DNA of 9,427 nt, taken from contig CAUZWC010000109.1 of NCBI GenBank assembly GCA_963583595.1, positions 1 to 9,427 on the forward strand. Reading direction: 5' to 3'. Under the pieces are notes generated by a model. The model saw only the letters and a list, made by a program, of their open reading frames with translations, was not told the origin of the DNA and did not search any database. The stretch's first letter is position 1. Every line of letters starts with the position of its first letter. This document shows, piece by piece, positions 1-8,028 of the stretch. The stretch comes from JABIRQ01 sp963583595 (GTDB lineage: Bacteria > Pseudomonadota > Alphaproteobacteria > CADEGL01). The position numbers and the translations under genes were made by a program.

Positions 1-3000
1 TTTTCAGCGAGCCCGTCATCGAGATCGAAATCTTCGCTGACGGCGGGACCAATCTCGATTTCCGGGCCGAAGCGCCGGCCGGCAGTTCGGAGGCTAAATC
101 TGACAGCGGGGCTGGTGGTCAAACCGGTAATGGGGGGGTGTCGGAGCCGGATCAGGTGATCCGCCTGGACAGTGTCGTCATCGAGAACGGCACGGTGATC
201 TTTCGCGATCAGGCGGCGGGGACGGTCGAGCGGATCGAGAATCTGGATCTGACCTTGAAGGCGACATCCCTCAAAGGGCCGTTCGAGGCCGAGGGCAGCA
301 TGACCGCGCGCGGCCTGCCTCTCGAACTCGCGCTCAAGACGGGACGCATGGGCGACGGTCCCATGGCCGTCGCCTTTTCCCTTGGCGCGACCGAGGATCG
401 TGGCCGCCTGCGCTTCAATGGCGCGCTGTCCGAGATGGGGCCGGCCGGCGAGTTGAGCGGCCGATTGGAGGCCGAATCGCGCGATCTTCGCGCCCTGCTT
501 GCGGTATTGATGCCCGGCGAGGGCGGCGCGGCATCCGGACTGCCCGCCGGTCTCGCCCAGCCCTTCAATCTGCAAAGCTCGGTCCTCCTGTCCCAGTTCG
601 GCGGCAATCTCGGCAATATGGAACTGGCCCTGGGGGAGACCCGCGCGACCGGCGCCCTCAACCTGGCCCTGGCGGACCAGCCCCGCGCGGATCTGGCCCT
701 GGTCGTGGGCGCGATGGATCTGGACGCCTTGCTGGCCGGCAAGGCACCAGGGAAAACCGGCGGGGACACGACAACCCTGACCCCGCCCGCGACAGCCTCG
801 AAGGCGGAGAATGGCGACCGGGCGGATGCTTCGAGCGCCACGGACAAGGCGGCGGCGGGATTGCCGAAGGGCATGACCGCTTCGGTCGATCTGATCGTCG
901 ATGCCGTCGCCTATAACGGTGCCGTGCTGCGCAACCTGCGCGCCCATGCCGTGCTCGACAATGGCGAGATCACAGTCAACCAGATCGGTGCGTCGCTGCC
1001 GGGCGGATCGGAACTTTCGGTTTTCGGCTTTGTTGGACTGCCCGACGGCCAGCCCCGTTTCGAGGGCATGGTCGAACTGGCCTCCGACAATGCGCGCGCC
1101 CTGCTGGAATGGCTCAAGATCGATGTCGCGGCGGTGCCGGCGGATCGCCTGCGCAAGCTGGATTTGGCCGCGAGCGTGATCGCGACGGGCGAACAGATCC
1201 AGGTGTCGGATACGCGTATCGCGCTCGATTCGAGCACCATCACCGGCGGTGTCGCGGTTGCCCTGCGCGACCGGCCCGCCTTCGGACTCAGCGTCAATCT
1301 CGACCGCATCAATATCGACGCCTATATGCCGGTGGAGCGAGCCGATCCGGCGGCAGTAGCGAACCCCGCCGAAGGCGCGGCGGCGGGCGCGAAGCTCGGC
1401 GGGGCGGGCGCTGCGGAGAATGAACCTCAGGGACTCAACGCGCTGGCCGGGTTCGACGCCAATATCAAGGCCCGGATCGGACGGCTGACCTATAACGATG
1501 TGCCCGTGCGCGGCGTCGCCTTCGACGGCACGCTCTACGATGGCGTGCTGACGGTGAACGGATTTTCTGTCGAGGATCTGGCGGGCGCCCAGGCGGCACT
1601 CGCGGGCACTGTCGGTGGCTTCGGCGGCACGCCCACGGTCAAGGGCACGGTGGACCTGAGCGCGGCCGATATCGGCCCTCTCGCGCAGCTCGCCGGGGTG
1701 GATCTGCCCATCCCCGCGGCGCAGATCGGCGCGGTTGTCCTCAAGGGCTCGGCCGATACGGATGGCAACCGGGTCACCATAGATATGGAACTCGACGCGG
1801 CGGGCGGCAAGGCGAGCGTGGCCGGTACGGTCTCGGACCTCGCGGCTGCGCCGCGCTACGATGTCACCGTCGGCCTCGATCATCCCCAGCCGGCGCGCTT
1901 GTTCGCGCTCGTTCCCGGCGGCGCGCCGCCGAGCCTGAACGAACTCGAGGCGCTGGGCCTGCGCGCGTCGCTCAAGGGCGGGCCCGGCGGCGCGGGCGGC
2001 CAGGACATGACGGTCGATGCGGCGCTCCAACTGGCCGGCGGCAGCATGACGGGCAAGGGCAATATTTCGGGGCTGGGCGCGGTCCTCGCCTATGACCTCG
2101 ATATCGCGGTCGATTTTCCCGATTTCGTTCGTCTGGTTCGCGCGATCTCCTCGGATTACCGCCCGGCAGGACAGAATCTGGGCGGCTTGAAACTTTTGGC
2201 CGCGCTTGAGGGCAACGAGACGGCCGCGAATCTCTCGACCTTTCAGGGCTCTGTCGGGCCGGTCAATATGAAGGGCAAGGGCTCCATCGACCTGACCGGG
2301 GCCAGGCCGAGCCTGACCGCCGAGATCAGCGCCAACGAGGTGGCGGTCGATCCGTTCCTGGCGGCCAAGGCGGGGGGCGGCTCTGGCGGCGGATCCGGCG
2401 GCGGTGGCGGTGGTTCCGCGGGCGGCGGCAAGGGGACCGAACGCTGGTCGAAGGAGCCGATCGATTTCTCGGATCTCTCGGCGCTCGACGCGGATATCAA
2501 GCTCGCCATGCCGGCACTGACCTACGATGTCTATCGCGTCGCCAACCCGCAGCTCGATCTCGGCATCAAGGACGGCGTGGCGACCTTGCGCAGCGCGAAG
2601 GGCCAGATTTTCGGCGGCGCGATCGCCGCCTCCGGGCGGATCGCCGGGGCGGGTCAGCTGCCGGCGATCGAAATGACGGTCAAGGCCGAGGGCGTCGATG
2701 TCGCCGAGGCGCTCAAGACCCTGACCGATACGGATCGGGGCTCGGGCAAAGCGAGCCTGCAGTTCCAGGTCGAGAGCCTGGGGGGCAGCGAGTTCGATCT
2801 GGTAAGAAACTTGAACGGCACGGGGCAGATCAGCGGCGATATCCGCGTCCATACCAAGAAGGAAGAGGCGGCGGGCACGGCCTTGCTCGGCATTCTTTCG
2901 ACCCAGATACGCGAATTGCAGGGCATCGCGGGGGTGACGACCTCGGTGCTGACGGCCTTCGGCAGCGGTCCTGCCGCGCTGAGCGGGACTTATCAGATCC

Positions 3001-3404
3001 AGAAGGGCATCGTGGCGACGGAAGACACATTGCTCGCGAGCGAGCAGGGCCGCGCCCTGGTGACGGGGACGGTCAATCTGCCGCTTTGGCTGATCGACAT
3101 GAACGCGACGGTCAATGTGGGGCGCGCGGCCGAGCCGGTCTTCACCGCAAGGGCAAGGGGTCCTCTCGACGAGCCCGACATCAAGGTCGGCGGCCAGGCT
3201 TTCACGGCCGGCGCGCAGGGCGGGCTGGGCGTGTTGCAGCAACTCGTTCCCGGGCTCGGTGGATTGACCGGTGGGGGCAAGGGCTCTGCCCCGGCGGATA
3301 CCGCATCGCCGGCGCCTGCTGCGCCGACGCCGGCCCCGGCGGAACCGGAAGAGGTCACGCCGCAGAAGTTCATCAAGGATATTCTGAAGGGGTTGGGCGG
3401 CTAG
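1..3404 (+). CDS. AsmA family protein, C-terminal part (5' end outside window)
   Basis: The reading frame is open from the first complete codon at position 3 and runs 1133 residues to TAG at 3402-3404, so the gene begins upstream. The GTG at 138 is internal: in-frame sequence before it reads IEIEIFADGGTNLDFRAEAP, a typical AsmA beta-strand segment. AsmA-family proteins are large, mostly periplasmic beta-rich proteins anchored in the inner membrane by an N-terminal helix (not visible here). The family is linked to outer-membrane homeostasis and, for YhdP/TamB relatives, to phospholipid transport. Repeated amphipathic beta segments, a C-terminal AsmA_2-like region (about 2440-3200, from ERWSKEPIDFSDL) and repeated 'G.I..L' patterns support the call. 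Low-complexity linkers lie at about 745-870, 1355-1425 and 2370-2429 (Gly/Ser), and a Pro/Ala-rich tail lies at about 3280-3350. The amidase gene starts 30 bp downstream on the same strand. The family call is firm; the exact role is not known. Confidence 0.88.
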   Translation, partial: FSEPVIEIEIFADGGTNLDFRAEAPAGSSEAKSDSGAGGQTGNGGVSEPDQVIRLDSVVIENGTVIFRDQAAGTVERIENLDLTLKATSLKGPFEAEGSMTARGLPLELALKTGRMGDGPMAVAFSLGATEDRGRLRFNGALSEMGPAGELSGRLEAESRDLRALLAVLMPGEGGAASGLPAGLAQPFNLQSSVLLSQFGGNLGNMELALGETRATGALNLALADQPRADLALVVGAMDLDALLAGKAPGKTGGDTTTLTPPATASKAENGDRADASSATDKAAAGLPKGMTASVDLIVDAVAYNGAVLRNLRAHAVLDNGEITVNQIGASLPGGSELSVFGFVGLPDGQPRFEGMVELASDNARALLEWLKIDVAAVPADRLRKLDLAASVIATGEQIQVSDTRIALDSSTITGGVAVALRDRPAFGLSVNLDRINIDAYMPVERADPAAVANPAEGAAAGAKLGGAGAAENEPQGLNALAGFDANIKARIGRLTYNDVPVRGVAFDGTLYDGVLTVNGFSVEDLAGAQAALAGTVGGFGGTPTVKGTVDLSAADIGPLAQLAGVDLPIPAAQIGAVVLKGSADTDGNRVTIDMELDAAGGKASVAGTVSDLAAAPRYDVTVGLDHPQPARLFALVPGGAPPSLNELEALGLRASLKGGPGGAGGQDMTVDAALQLAGGSMTGKGNISGLGAVLAYDLDIAVDFPDFVRLVRAISSDYRPAGQNLGGLKLLAALEGNETAANLSTFQGSVGPVNMKGKGSIDLTGARPSLTAEISANEVAVDPFLAAKAGGGSGGGSGGGGGGSAGGGKGTERWSKEPIDFSDLSALDADIKLAMPALTYDVYRVANPQLDLGIKDGVATLRSAKGQIFGGAIAASGRIAGAGQLPAIEMTVKAEGVDVAEALKTLTDTDRGSGKASLQFQVESLGGSEFDLVRNLNGTGQISGDIRVHTKKEEAAGTALLGILSTQIRELQGIAGVTTSVLTAFGSGPAALSGTYQIQKGIVATEDTLLASEQGRALVTGTVNLPLWLIDMNATVNVGRAAEPVFTARARGPLDEPDIKVGGQAFTAGAQGGLGVLQQLVPGLGGLTGGGKGSAPADTASPAPAAPTPAPAEPEEVTPQKFIKDILKGLGG

Positions 3405-3434
3405 CGCAGGTTCCAACGGCACATCGAGGGCAAG

Positions 3435-4871
3435 ATGGCGGGGTTTTCGGATTACGAAAACTATGACGGCGTCGGTCTGGCCGCCTTGATCCGGTCCGGC
3501 GAGGCGACGGCCGAAGAGGTGTTGAAAGCCTGTCTCGACCGGATCGAAGCCCGGAATCCGGCGCTCAACGCGGTCGTCTTGCGCATGGATGACCAGGCCC
3601 GGGCGGCCGTCGCGGGGGGACTGCCCGACGGGCCGCTCACTGGCGTGCCTTATCTGATCAAGGATCTCCATGCCGTTTGCGAGGGGGTCGAGACCTCGAA
3701 CGGTAGCCGCCTGTTCGAGGGCGTCGTCGCGGATCATGACAGCACACTGATTGAACGCATCCGCCGGGCGGGGTTGGTGATCGCGGGGAAGACCAACACG
3801 CCGGAATTCGGTCTCAATGCCAGCACCGAACCCGCGCGTTTCGGCCCGACGCTCAACCCTTACGACCTGACGCGCAGCGCCGGCGGATCGAGTGGCGGAT
3901 CGGCCGCGGCGGTCGCCGCACGGATCCTGCCGGTGACCCATGCGACCGACGGCGGCGGCTCGATCCGCATCCCGGCGGCGAATTGCGGGTTGTTCGGCCT
4001 GAAGCCCTCGCGCGGGCGGAACCCGCAAGGCCCCGACGGGGGCGAGGGCTGGAACGGGCTTTCGACCGCCCATGCCGTGTCGATCACAGTGCGCGACAGC
4101 GCCGCCGTGCTGGATGCGACCCACGGCCCCGCGCCCGGCGATCCCTATGCCGCGCCGCCGCCGCTGCGGCCCTATGCCGAGGAGGTCGGCGCCGATCCCG
4201 AGCGATTGCGCATCGCCCTTCTCACCGCCGGGTTCGACGGTGCGCCGGTCGATGCGGCCTGCCGCAAGGCGGCAGAGGACACGGCCCGTCTCTGCGAAAG
4301 TCTGGGCCACCATGTCGAGGAAGCAAAACCGGCCATCGATGTCGAGCGCATGGTCTGGGCAATGCGCACGATCATCGCCTGCAATCTGCGCAACATGTTC
4401 GACATGGTGGGCATGGGGCGCGGCCGGCCGGTGAGCCCGGGCGAGGTCGAGCCGGTGTCCTGGCTGTTCGGCGAAGAGGGGGCCGCGACCCTGGCCCCGC
4501 ATTTCGCCCGCGCGATCCATGCTATCCATATGGCGGGGCGCGAGATGGGCCGGTTTTTCGAGGAATACGATCTTCTGCTCAGTCCGACCGTCGGCCGCTT
4601 CGATTTGCAACTGGGCGAGATCGATACGGGCGGCTGTGATCTCGACGCCTATATGGCCGATCTGGTCGGCTATCTGCCCTTCACCCCGCTGTTCAACATG
4701 ACCGGCTGCCCGGCCGCCAGTGTCCCCGTGCAATGGACCGAATCGGGCCAGCCGGTCGGCGTGCAATTCGGCGCCAAGTTCGGCGACGAAGCGGTCCTGT
4801 TCCGGATTGCCGCGCAGCTCGAAGCGGCGCAGCCCTGGCGCGACCGCAGGCCGCCCCTCCTGGACGAATAG
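3435..4871 (+). CDS. Amidase-signature hydrolase, 6-aminohexanoate-cyclic-dimer hydrolase-like
   Basis: This 478-residue protein belongs to the amidase signature (AS) family, which hydrolyses C-N amide bonds using a Ser-cisSer-Lys triad. The triad is visible as Lys76 (GVPYLIKDL), Ser152 in GGSSGGS and nucleophile Ser176 in DGGGSIRIPA. The spacings of 76 and 24 residues match the family. The segments GVPYLIKDL, GKTNTPEFG, LNPYDLTRSAGGSSGGS and GLFGLKPSRGR, and the ending QLEAAQPWRDRRPPLL, resemble NylA (6-aminohexanoate-cyclic-dimer hydrolase) more than GatA, as I recall that family. Length also fits (NylA is about 490 residues). No signal peptide is evident, so it is probably cytoplasmic. The ATG at 3435 follows GAGGG at 3426-3430. 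The gene ends 10 bp before the convergent ribbon-helix-helix gene. The natural substrate is unknown, since most genomic 'NylA-like' amidases have no nylon link. There is no Gat operon context, so a GatA role is unlikely. Confidence 0.87.
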   Translation: MAGFSDYENYDGVGLAALIRSGEATAEEVLKACLDRIEARNPALNAVVLRMDDQARAAVAGGLPDGPLTGVPYLIKDLHAVCEGVETSNGSRLFEGVVADHDSTLIERIRRAGLVIAGKTNTPEFGLNASTEPARFGPTLNPYDLTRSAGGSSGGSAAAVAARILPVTHATDGGGSIRIPAANCGLFGLKPSRGRNPQGPDGGEGWNGLSTAHAVSITVRDSAAVLDATHGPAPGDPYAAPPPLRPYAEEVGADPERLRIALLTAGFDGAPVDAACRKAAEDTARLCESLGHHVEEAKPAIDVERMVWAMRTIIACNLRNMFDMVGMGRGRPVSPGEVEPVSWLFGEEGAATLAPHFARAIHAIHMAGREMGRFFEEYDLLLSPTVGRFDLQLGEIDTGGCDLDAYMADLVGYLPFTPLFNMTGCPAASVPVQWTESGQPVGVQFGAKFGDEAVLFRIAAQLEAAQPWRDRRPPLLDE

Positions 4872-4881
4872 CCCGGGTGGA

Positions 4882-5115
4882 TTAGGACGCTTCTTCCGGA
4901 CCTTCGCCCAGACGTCCGGCGCGGGCCTCGGCAAGCAGGAAGACGCGGATTGCGCTGGACAGATTCACTTCGCGATCGCGGTCGATCTCGGCAATCAGGG
5001 CCGGGATTGTCGTCCCGCGCCGCTCGGCGGCGAGCCGCAAGGCATCCCAGAAGGAATTTTCCAGCGAAATGCTGGTCCTGTGCCCGGCGACGACAACGGA
5101 GTGCTTCAGCGCCAT
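4882..5115 (-). CDS. Ribbon-helix-helix domain protein (RHH_4 type)
   Basis: This 77-residue protein has the pattern of the short alphaproteobacterial ribbon-helix-helix family. A beta strand (HRTSISLENSFWDALR, about residues 12-27) is followed by two helices (LAAERRGTTIPALIAEID and NLSSAIRVFLLAEARAG), then a short acidic tail. Ribbon-helix-helix folds normally dimerise and bind DNA through the paired strand, so a small transcriptional regulator is the likely role. No target is known to me. The ATG at 5113-5115 lies 24 bp after the fumC stop on the same strand, so the two are probably co-transcribed. fumC next to this family is an arrangement I recognise from other alphaproteobacteria. The upstream Shine-Dalgarno sequence is weak (GGATGG about 8 nt before the ATG), which fits translation as a downstream operon gene. 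The stop TAA (4882-4884) is 10 bp from the convergent amidase stop. Confidence 0.82.
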   Translation of the reverse strand: MALKHSVVVAGHRTSISLENSFWDALRLAAERRGTTIPALIAEIDRDREVNLSSAIRVFLLAEARAGRLGEGPEEAS

Positions 5116-5139
5116 GGGCGATCCATCCGAGCTTTGGCC

Positions 5140-6537
5140 CTAGTCGCGCGGGCCGGTCATTTCCTCGGGGCGGACGAGGCGGTCGAAATCTTCCTCGGCC
5201 AGCAGGCCGAGTTCGGCCGCGGCGGCTTTGAGGGTCGAACCCTGGGCATGGGCGTGTTTGGCGATCTTGGCCGCATTGTCGTAACCGACATGGGGGTTGA
5301 GGGCGGTGACGAGCATCAGGGATTCGCGCATTAGCTTGTCGATCCGCTCGCGATTCGCCTCGATCCCGATCACGCAATTGTCGGTGAAGCTGCGCGCGCC
5401 GTCGGCCAGGAGCCGGATCGATTGCAGCACGTTGTAGATGATGACCGGCTTGAAGACGTTCAGCTCGAAATGGCCGTTGCTGCCGGCCACGCTGACCGTG
5501 ACGTGATTGCCCATGACCTGGGCGCAGACCATGGTCAGGGCCTCGGATTGGGTCGGGTTCACCTTGCCCGGCATGATCGAGGAGCCGGGTTCGTTGGCGG
5601 GCAGGGTTAACTCTCCGATGCCGCAGCGGGGCCCGGAGCCGAGCAGGCGGATATCGTTGGCGACCTTCATCAGCGAGACGGCCACGGTGTTGAGCATGCC
5701 GGAGGCCTCGACCAGGGCGTCATGGGCGGCCAGGGCTTCGAATTTATTCTTGGCCGTGATGAAGGGCAGATCCGTAATCTCGGCCACCTCGCGCGCGAAG
5801 CCCTTGTCGAAGCCGCGCTTGGTGTTGATGCCGGTGCCGACGGCCGTGCCGCCCTGGGCCAGGGGATAGAGGCGGGCGAGGGATTCTCGCATGCGGATCG
5901 CGGAGAGTTCGACTTGGCGGGCATAGCCCGAGAATTCCTGCCCCAGGGTCATGGGCGTGGCGTCCTGGAGATGGGTCCGGCCGATCTTGACGATATCGGC
6001 GAATTCCCCGGCCTTGGCGTCGAGAGCGGCGTGAAGATGGTCAAGCGCCGGGATCAGGGCATGGTGGATCTGCTCGACAGCCGCGATATGCATGGCCGTC
6101 GGGAAGGTGTCGTTGGAGGACTGGCCCATGTTCACATCGTCGTTCGGATGGACCGGCGATTTGGAGCCGATCTCGCCGCCGAGCATCTCGATCGCCCGGT
6201 TCGAGATGACCTCGTTGGCGTTCATGTTGCTTTGCGTGCCAGAGCCGGTCTGCCAGACGACGAGCGGGAAGTGATCGGCCAGCTTGCCGTCGATGACCTC
6301 GCCCGCGGCCTCCTCGATGGCCTTGCCCAGCTTGGGGTCGATACTGTCCAGCGCGATGTTAGTCCGTGCCGCCGCCTGTTTGACGATCCCCAGGGCACGG
6401 ACGAGGGGTTCCGGCATGCGCTCGCCCCCGATGCGGAAATTCTCCAGACTGCGCTGGGTCTGCGCGCCCCAGTAACGATCGGACGGCACCTCGATCTGGC
6501 CCATTGTGTCGGATTCGGTGCGGAATTTGGCGGTCAT
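5140..6537 (-). CDS. fumC: Class II fumarate hydratase (fumarase C)
   Basis: This 465-residue cytoplasmic, iron-independent fumarase interconverts fumarate and L-malate in the TCA cycle. The three conserved regions of the fumarase/aspartase superfamily are intact: TGSGTQSNMNANEV (residues about 97-110) with GQSSNDTFPTA (138-148), IGRTHLQDATP (185-195) carrying the catalytic base region (His189, equivalent to E. coli His188), and the signature GSSIMPGKVNPTQ (318-330) with the active-site Ser at 319. The length matches E. coli FumC (467). The frame stays open 41 codons upstream to 6660, but the conserved protein starts at MTAKFRTESDTMGQIEVP. The ATG at 6535-6537 is preceded by GAGAGG five nt away, so I use that start. 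Aspartase and argininosuccinate lyase are less likely given the strong FumC-type motifs. The ribbon-helix-helix gene follows 24 bp downstream and the amidohydrolase gene is divergent. Confidence 0.96.
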   Translation of the reverse strand: MTAKFRTESDTMGQIEVPSDRYWGAQTQRSLENFRIGGERMPEPLVRALGIVKQAAARTNIALDSIDPKLGKAIEEAAGEVIDGKLADHFPLVVWQTGSGTQSNMNANEVISNRAIEMLGGEIGSKSPVHPNDDVNMGQSSNDTFPTAMHIAAVEQIHHALIPALDHLHAALDAKAGEFADIVKIGRTHLQDATPMTLGQEFSGYARQVELSAIRMRESLARLYPLAQGGTAVGTGINTKRGFDKGFAREVAEITDLPFITAKNKFEALAAHDALVEASGMLNTVAVSLMKVANDIRLLGSGPRCGIGELTLPANEPGSSIMPGKVNPTQSEALTMVCAQVMGNHVTVSVAGSNGHFELNVFKPVIIYNVLQSIRLLADGARSFTDNCVIGIEANRERIDKLMRESLMLVTALNPHVGYDNAAKIAKHAHAQGSTLKAAAAELGLLAEEDFDRLVRPEEMTGPRD

Positions 6538-6542
6538 GGCGG

Positions 6543-6548
6543 CCTCTC
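6543..6548 (-). promoter_or_regulatory. Ribosome binding site of fumC
   Basis: On the minus strand the sequence GAGAGG lies five nucleotides before the ATG at 6535-6537. It decides the fumC start, because the open frame extends 41 codons further upstream without conserved protein sequence. Confidence 0.65.
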
Positions 6549-6633
6549 GTCGAGCGGGGTTGGCAGGGCGGTGATTCGGGGCGAGTTTATGCACGCGATG
6601 GGGATGAAGGTACAGGTCCAGAGACCGTTTCGA

Positions 6634-6640
6634 GGGAGGA
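6634..6640 (+). promoter_or_regulatory. Ribosome binding site of the amidohydrolase gene
   Basis: GGGAGGA lies seven nucleotides before the ATG at 6648-6650. This strong Shine-Dalgarno match fixes the start at 6648 rather than at an earlier in-frame codon within the fumC leader. Confidence 0.7.
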
Positions 6641-6647
6641 TAATCGG

Positions 6648-7514
6648 ATGACAGAAGCACCAGCTTGCCCAGGCCCCGATCCGGCGCCGCGCCCGCCGCG
6701 TCTGTGTGCGCCGGCCGGCACGACGGATTGCCATTTCCATATTTTCGGCCCGCTCGGCGAATTTCCCTATCAGGCGGAGCGCAGCTTCACGCCGCCTGAG
6801 GCGATGGTCGCTTCCTACCGGAAGGTTATGGACACCGTCGGCATCGAACGCTGCGTCATCGTCCAGCCCAGCGTTTACGGCACCGACAATGCCTGCACCC
6901 TGGCGGCGATGGCGGAATTGGGATCGTGCTGCCGCGGCGTGGCGGTGGTCGACGAGACGGTCACGGCCGCGGAGGTCGCGGCGATGGATGCGGCCGGGGT
7001 TCGCGGCGTGCGCTTCAACCTGATGTTCAAGGGTGGCGCCACCATCGGCGCGCTCGAGACGGTGGCCGCGCTGATCGCGGAGCATGACTGGCATATCCAG
7101 CTTCTGATCGCGGGGGATTCCCTGGCCGAACATGCCGACCGCCTGCGCCGCCTGCCGGTCGATCTGGTGATCGACCATATGGGCCATATCCCCGCCGATC
7201 AGTGCGAGAGCCATCCGGGCTTCGCGGTGCTGCTCGGCCTGCTTGCCGACGGCAAAGCCTGGGTCAAGCTGAGCGGGGCCTATCGGGTGACGGTGGCGGG
7301 ACCACCCTATGACGATGTCGAACCGGTCGCGCGGCGGCTGATCGCGACCGCGCTGGAACGGGTCGTCTGGGGCACCGATTGGCCTCATCCGGCGCATTAC
7401 GGGCCGATGCCGAATGACGGTGATCTGCTCGATCTGGCGGCCCGATGGTGTGGCGGCGAGGCGGGTTTGCAGGCCTTGCTGGCCGGTAACGCGGCGCGGC
7501 TTTACGGCTTCTGA
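6648..7514 (+). CDS. Amidohydrolase_2 family TIM-barrel hydrolase (2-pyrone-4,6-dicarboxylate lactonase-like)
   Basis: This 288-residue protein belongs to the amidohydrolase superfamily, Amidohydrolase_2 group. Visible active-site motifs are DCHFHIFGP near the N-terminus (His29, His31), LVIDHMGH (His177) and VWGTDWPHP (Asp244). Their spacing matches what I recall for LigI (2-pyrone-4,6-dicarboxylate lactonase: His31, His33, His180, Asp248). The block FPYQAERSFTPPEAM is typical of LigI and D-galactarolactone isomerase relatives. Expected activity is hydrolysis or isomerisation of a lactone, or of a related carboxylate, in the cytoplasm. The substrate cannot be fixed, because no aromatic-degradation or sugar-acid genes are nearby. 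The start at ATG 6648 is supported by the GGGAGGA element. The last 13 bp overlap the convergent glycosylase gene. Confidence 0.85.
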   Translation: MTEAPACPGPDPAPRPPRLCAPAGTTDCHFHIFGPLGEFPYQAERSFTPPEAMVASYRKVMDTVGIERCVIVQPSVYGTDNACTLAAMAELGSCCRGVAVVDETVTAAEVAAMDAAGVRGVRFNLMFKGGATIGALETVAALIAEHDWHIQLLIAGDSLAEHADRLRRLPVDLVIDHMGHIPADQCESHPGFAVLLGLLADGKAWVKLSGAYRVTVAGPPYDDVEPVARRLIATALERVVWGTDWPHPAHYGPMPNDGDLLDLAARWCGGEAGLQALLAGNAARLYGF

Positions 7515-7990
7515 AGCGGGGCGCGGCCGAGGAAGATAGCGAGCGCGCGCCAGGGTTCCGGATCCCAATATGCGCGAGCGGCGCCAGAGGGCGAGGGCAG
7601 CACGAAGACGGCCGCGCGGCCGATGCGATCCTCCTGCCGGCCGGGCTCCACCGCCCTGCCGAGCACGACCCGGCCGGCGCGCCGCCCGACGAAAGCCAGG
7701 GCGCGCGGACGGGCCGTCTCGATCTTCCGTTTGAAGGTTTCGGGATCGTCGGCGGCGCGATCCAGGGCGCTATCGGCGCCCGAGGCGAACTTGGCGAGAT
7801 CCGTCAACCCGATCCCGTGGTCGAGCGCGGCGCGAAATTCCTCGGGTGCAAGCGGTCGGGGCAGGATACCGGTCTCGAAAAGGGTCGACCAGAAGCGGTT
7901 CCCCGGGCCGGCGTAATAGGCGCCGAGGCGGGCCGAGACGGGGCCTGCCGCGCTGCCGCAGAACACGACATCAAGCCCCGGACGCAACAA
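7502..7990 (-). CDS. Mug/TDG-like mismatch-specific DNA glycosylase (start uncertain)
   Basis: The protein resembles the uracil-DNA glycosylase superfamily, Mug/TDG branch, which removes uracil or thymine from mismatches in base excision repair. Corresponding segments are LLRPGLDVVFCGSAAG (E. coli Mug ILAPGLRVVFCGINPG), AYYAGPGNRFWSTLFETGILPRPL (Mug PFAHPANRFW), a GIGLTDLAKFASG block and VFVLPSPSGAAR (Mug VLPNPSGLSR). The Mug catalytic Asn position in the first motif is Ala (GCG, 7949-7951), and the Asn of the second motif is Ser. The start is unclear. Homology wants a start near GTC at 8000-8002, but the nearest usable codons are TTG at 7988-7990 (chosen, 162 residues) and CTG at 8030-8032, which overlaps the sspB TGA as CTGA and would give 176 residues. 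It follows sspB on the same strand and is probably translated from the same mRNA. Its 3' end overlaps the convergent amidohydrolase by 13 bp. Confidence 0.78.
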   Translation of the reverse strand: MLRPGLDVVFCGSAAGPVSARLGAYYAGPGNRFWSTLFETGILPRPLAPEEFRAALDHGIGLTDLAKFASGADSALDRAADDPETFKRKIETARPRALAFVGRRAGRVVLGRAVEPGRQEDRIGRAAVFVLPSPSGAARAYWDPEPWRALAIFLGRAPLQKP

Positions 7991-8028
7991 GTCCGGAAGG
8001 ACCGGATCGCGCTCCCCGAAGATTTGGT

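Larger units (their letters stand above)
6538..6647. promoter_or_regulatory. Divergent intergenic region, fumC / amidohydrolase
   Basis: This 110-bp gap separates the start codons of two divergent genes and must hold both promoters, or their proximal parts, if neither is transcribed from elsewhere. A weak candidate for fumC on the minus strand is CTGTAC with CATAAA about 18 bp further on (roughly 6586-6615). I see no convincing sigma70-like pair for the plus strand and no clear operator dyad. The assignment is by position only. Confidence 0.35.

Noticed and set aside
138..140. GTG as start of the AsmA gene
   Set aside because: The frame is open to the window start, and the upstream residues look like AsmA beta structure, so the gene is 5'-truncated by the window.
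5722..6651. Plus-strand 309-residue frame opposite fumC
   Set aside because: It is the antisense shadow of a strongly conserved fumarase gene, with no ribosome binding site or domain.
6538..6660. 41-residue N-terminal extension of fumC
   Set aside because: Conserved FumC sequence begins at the ATG at 6535-6537, which has a good Shine-Dalgarno sequence. The extension lies in the divergent promoter region and overlaps the amidohydrolase start.
6534..7568. Minus-strand 344-residue frame opposite the amidohydrolase
   Set aside because: It has no recognisable domain. The plus-strand frame carries intact active-site motifs, so this is a GC-driven shadow.
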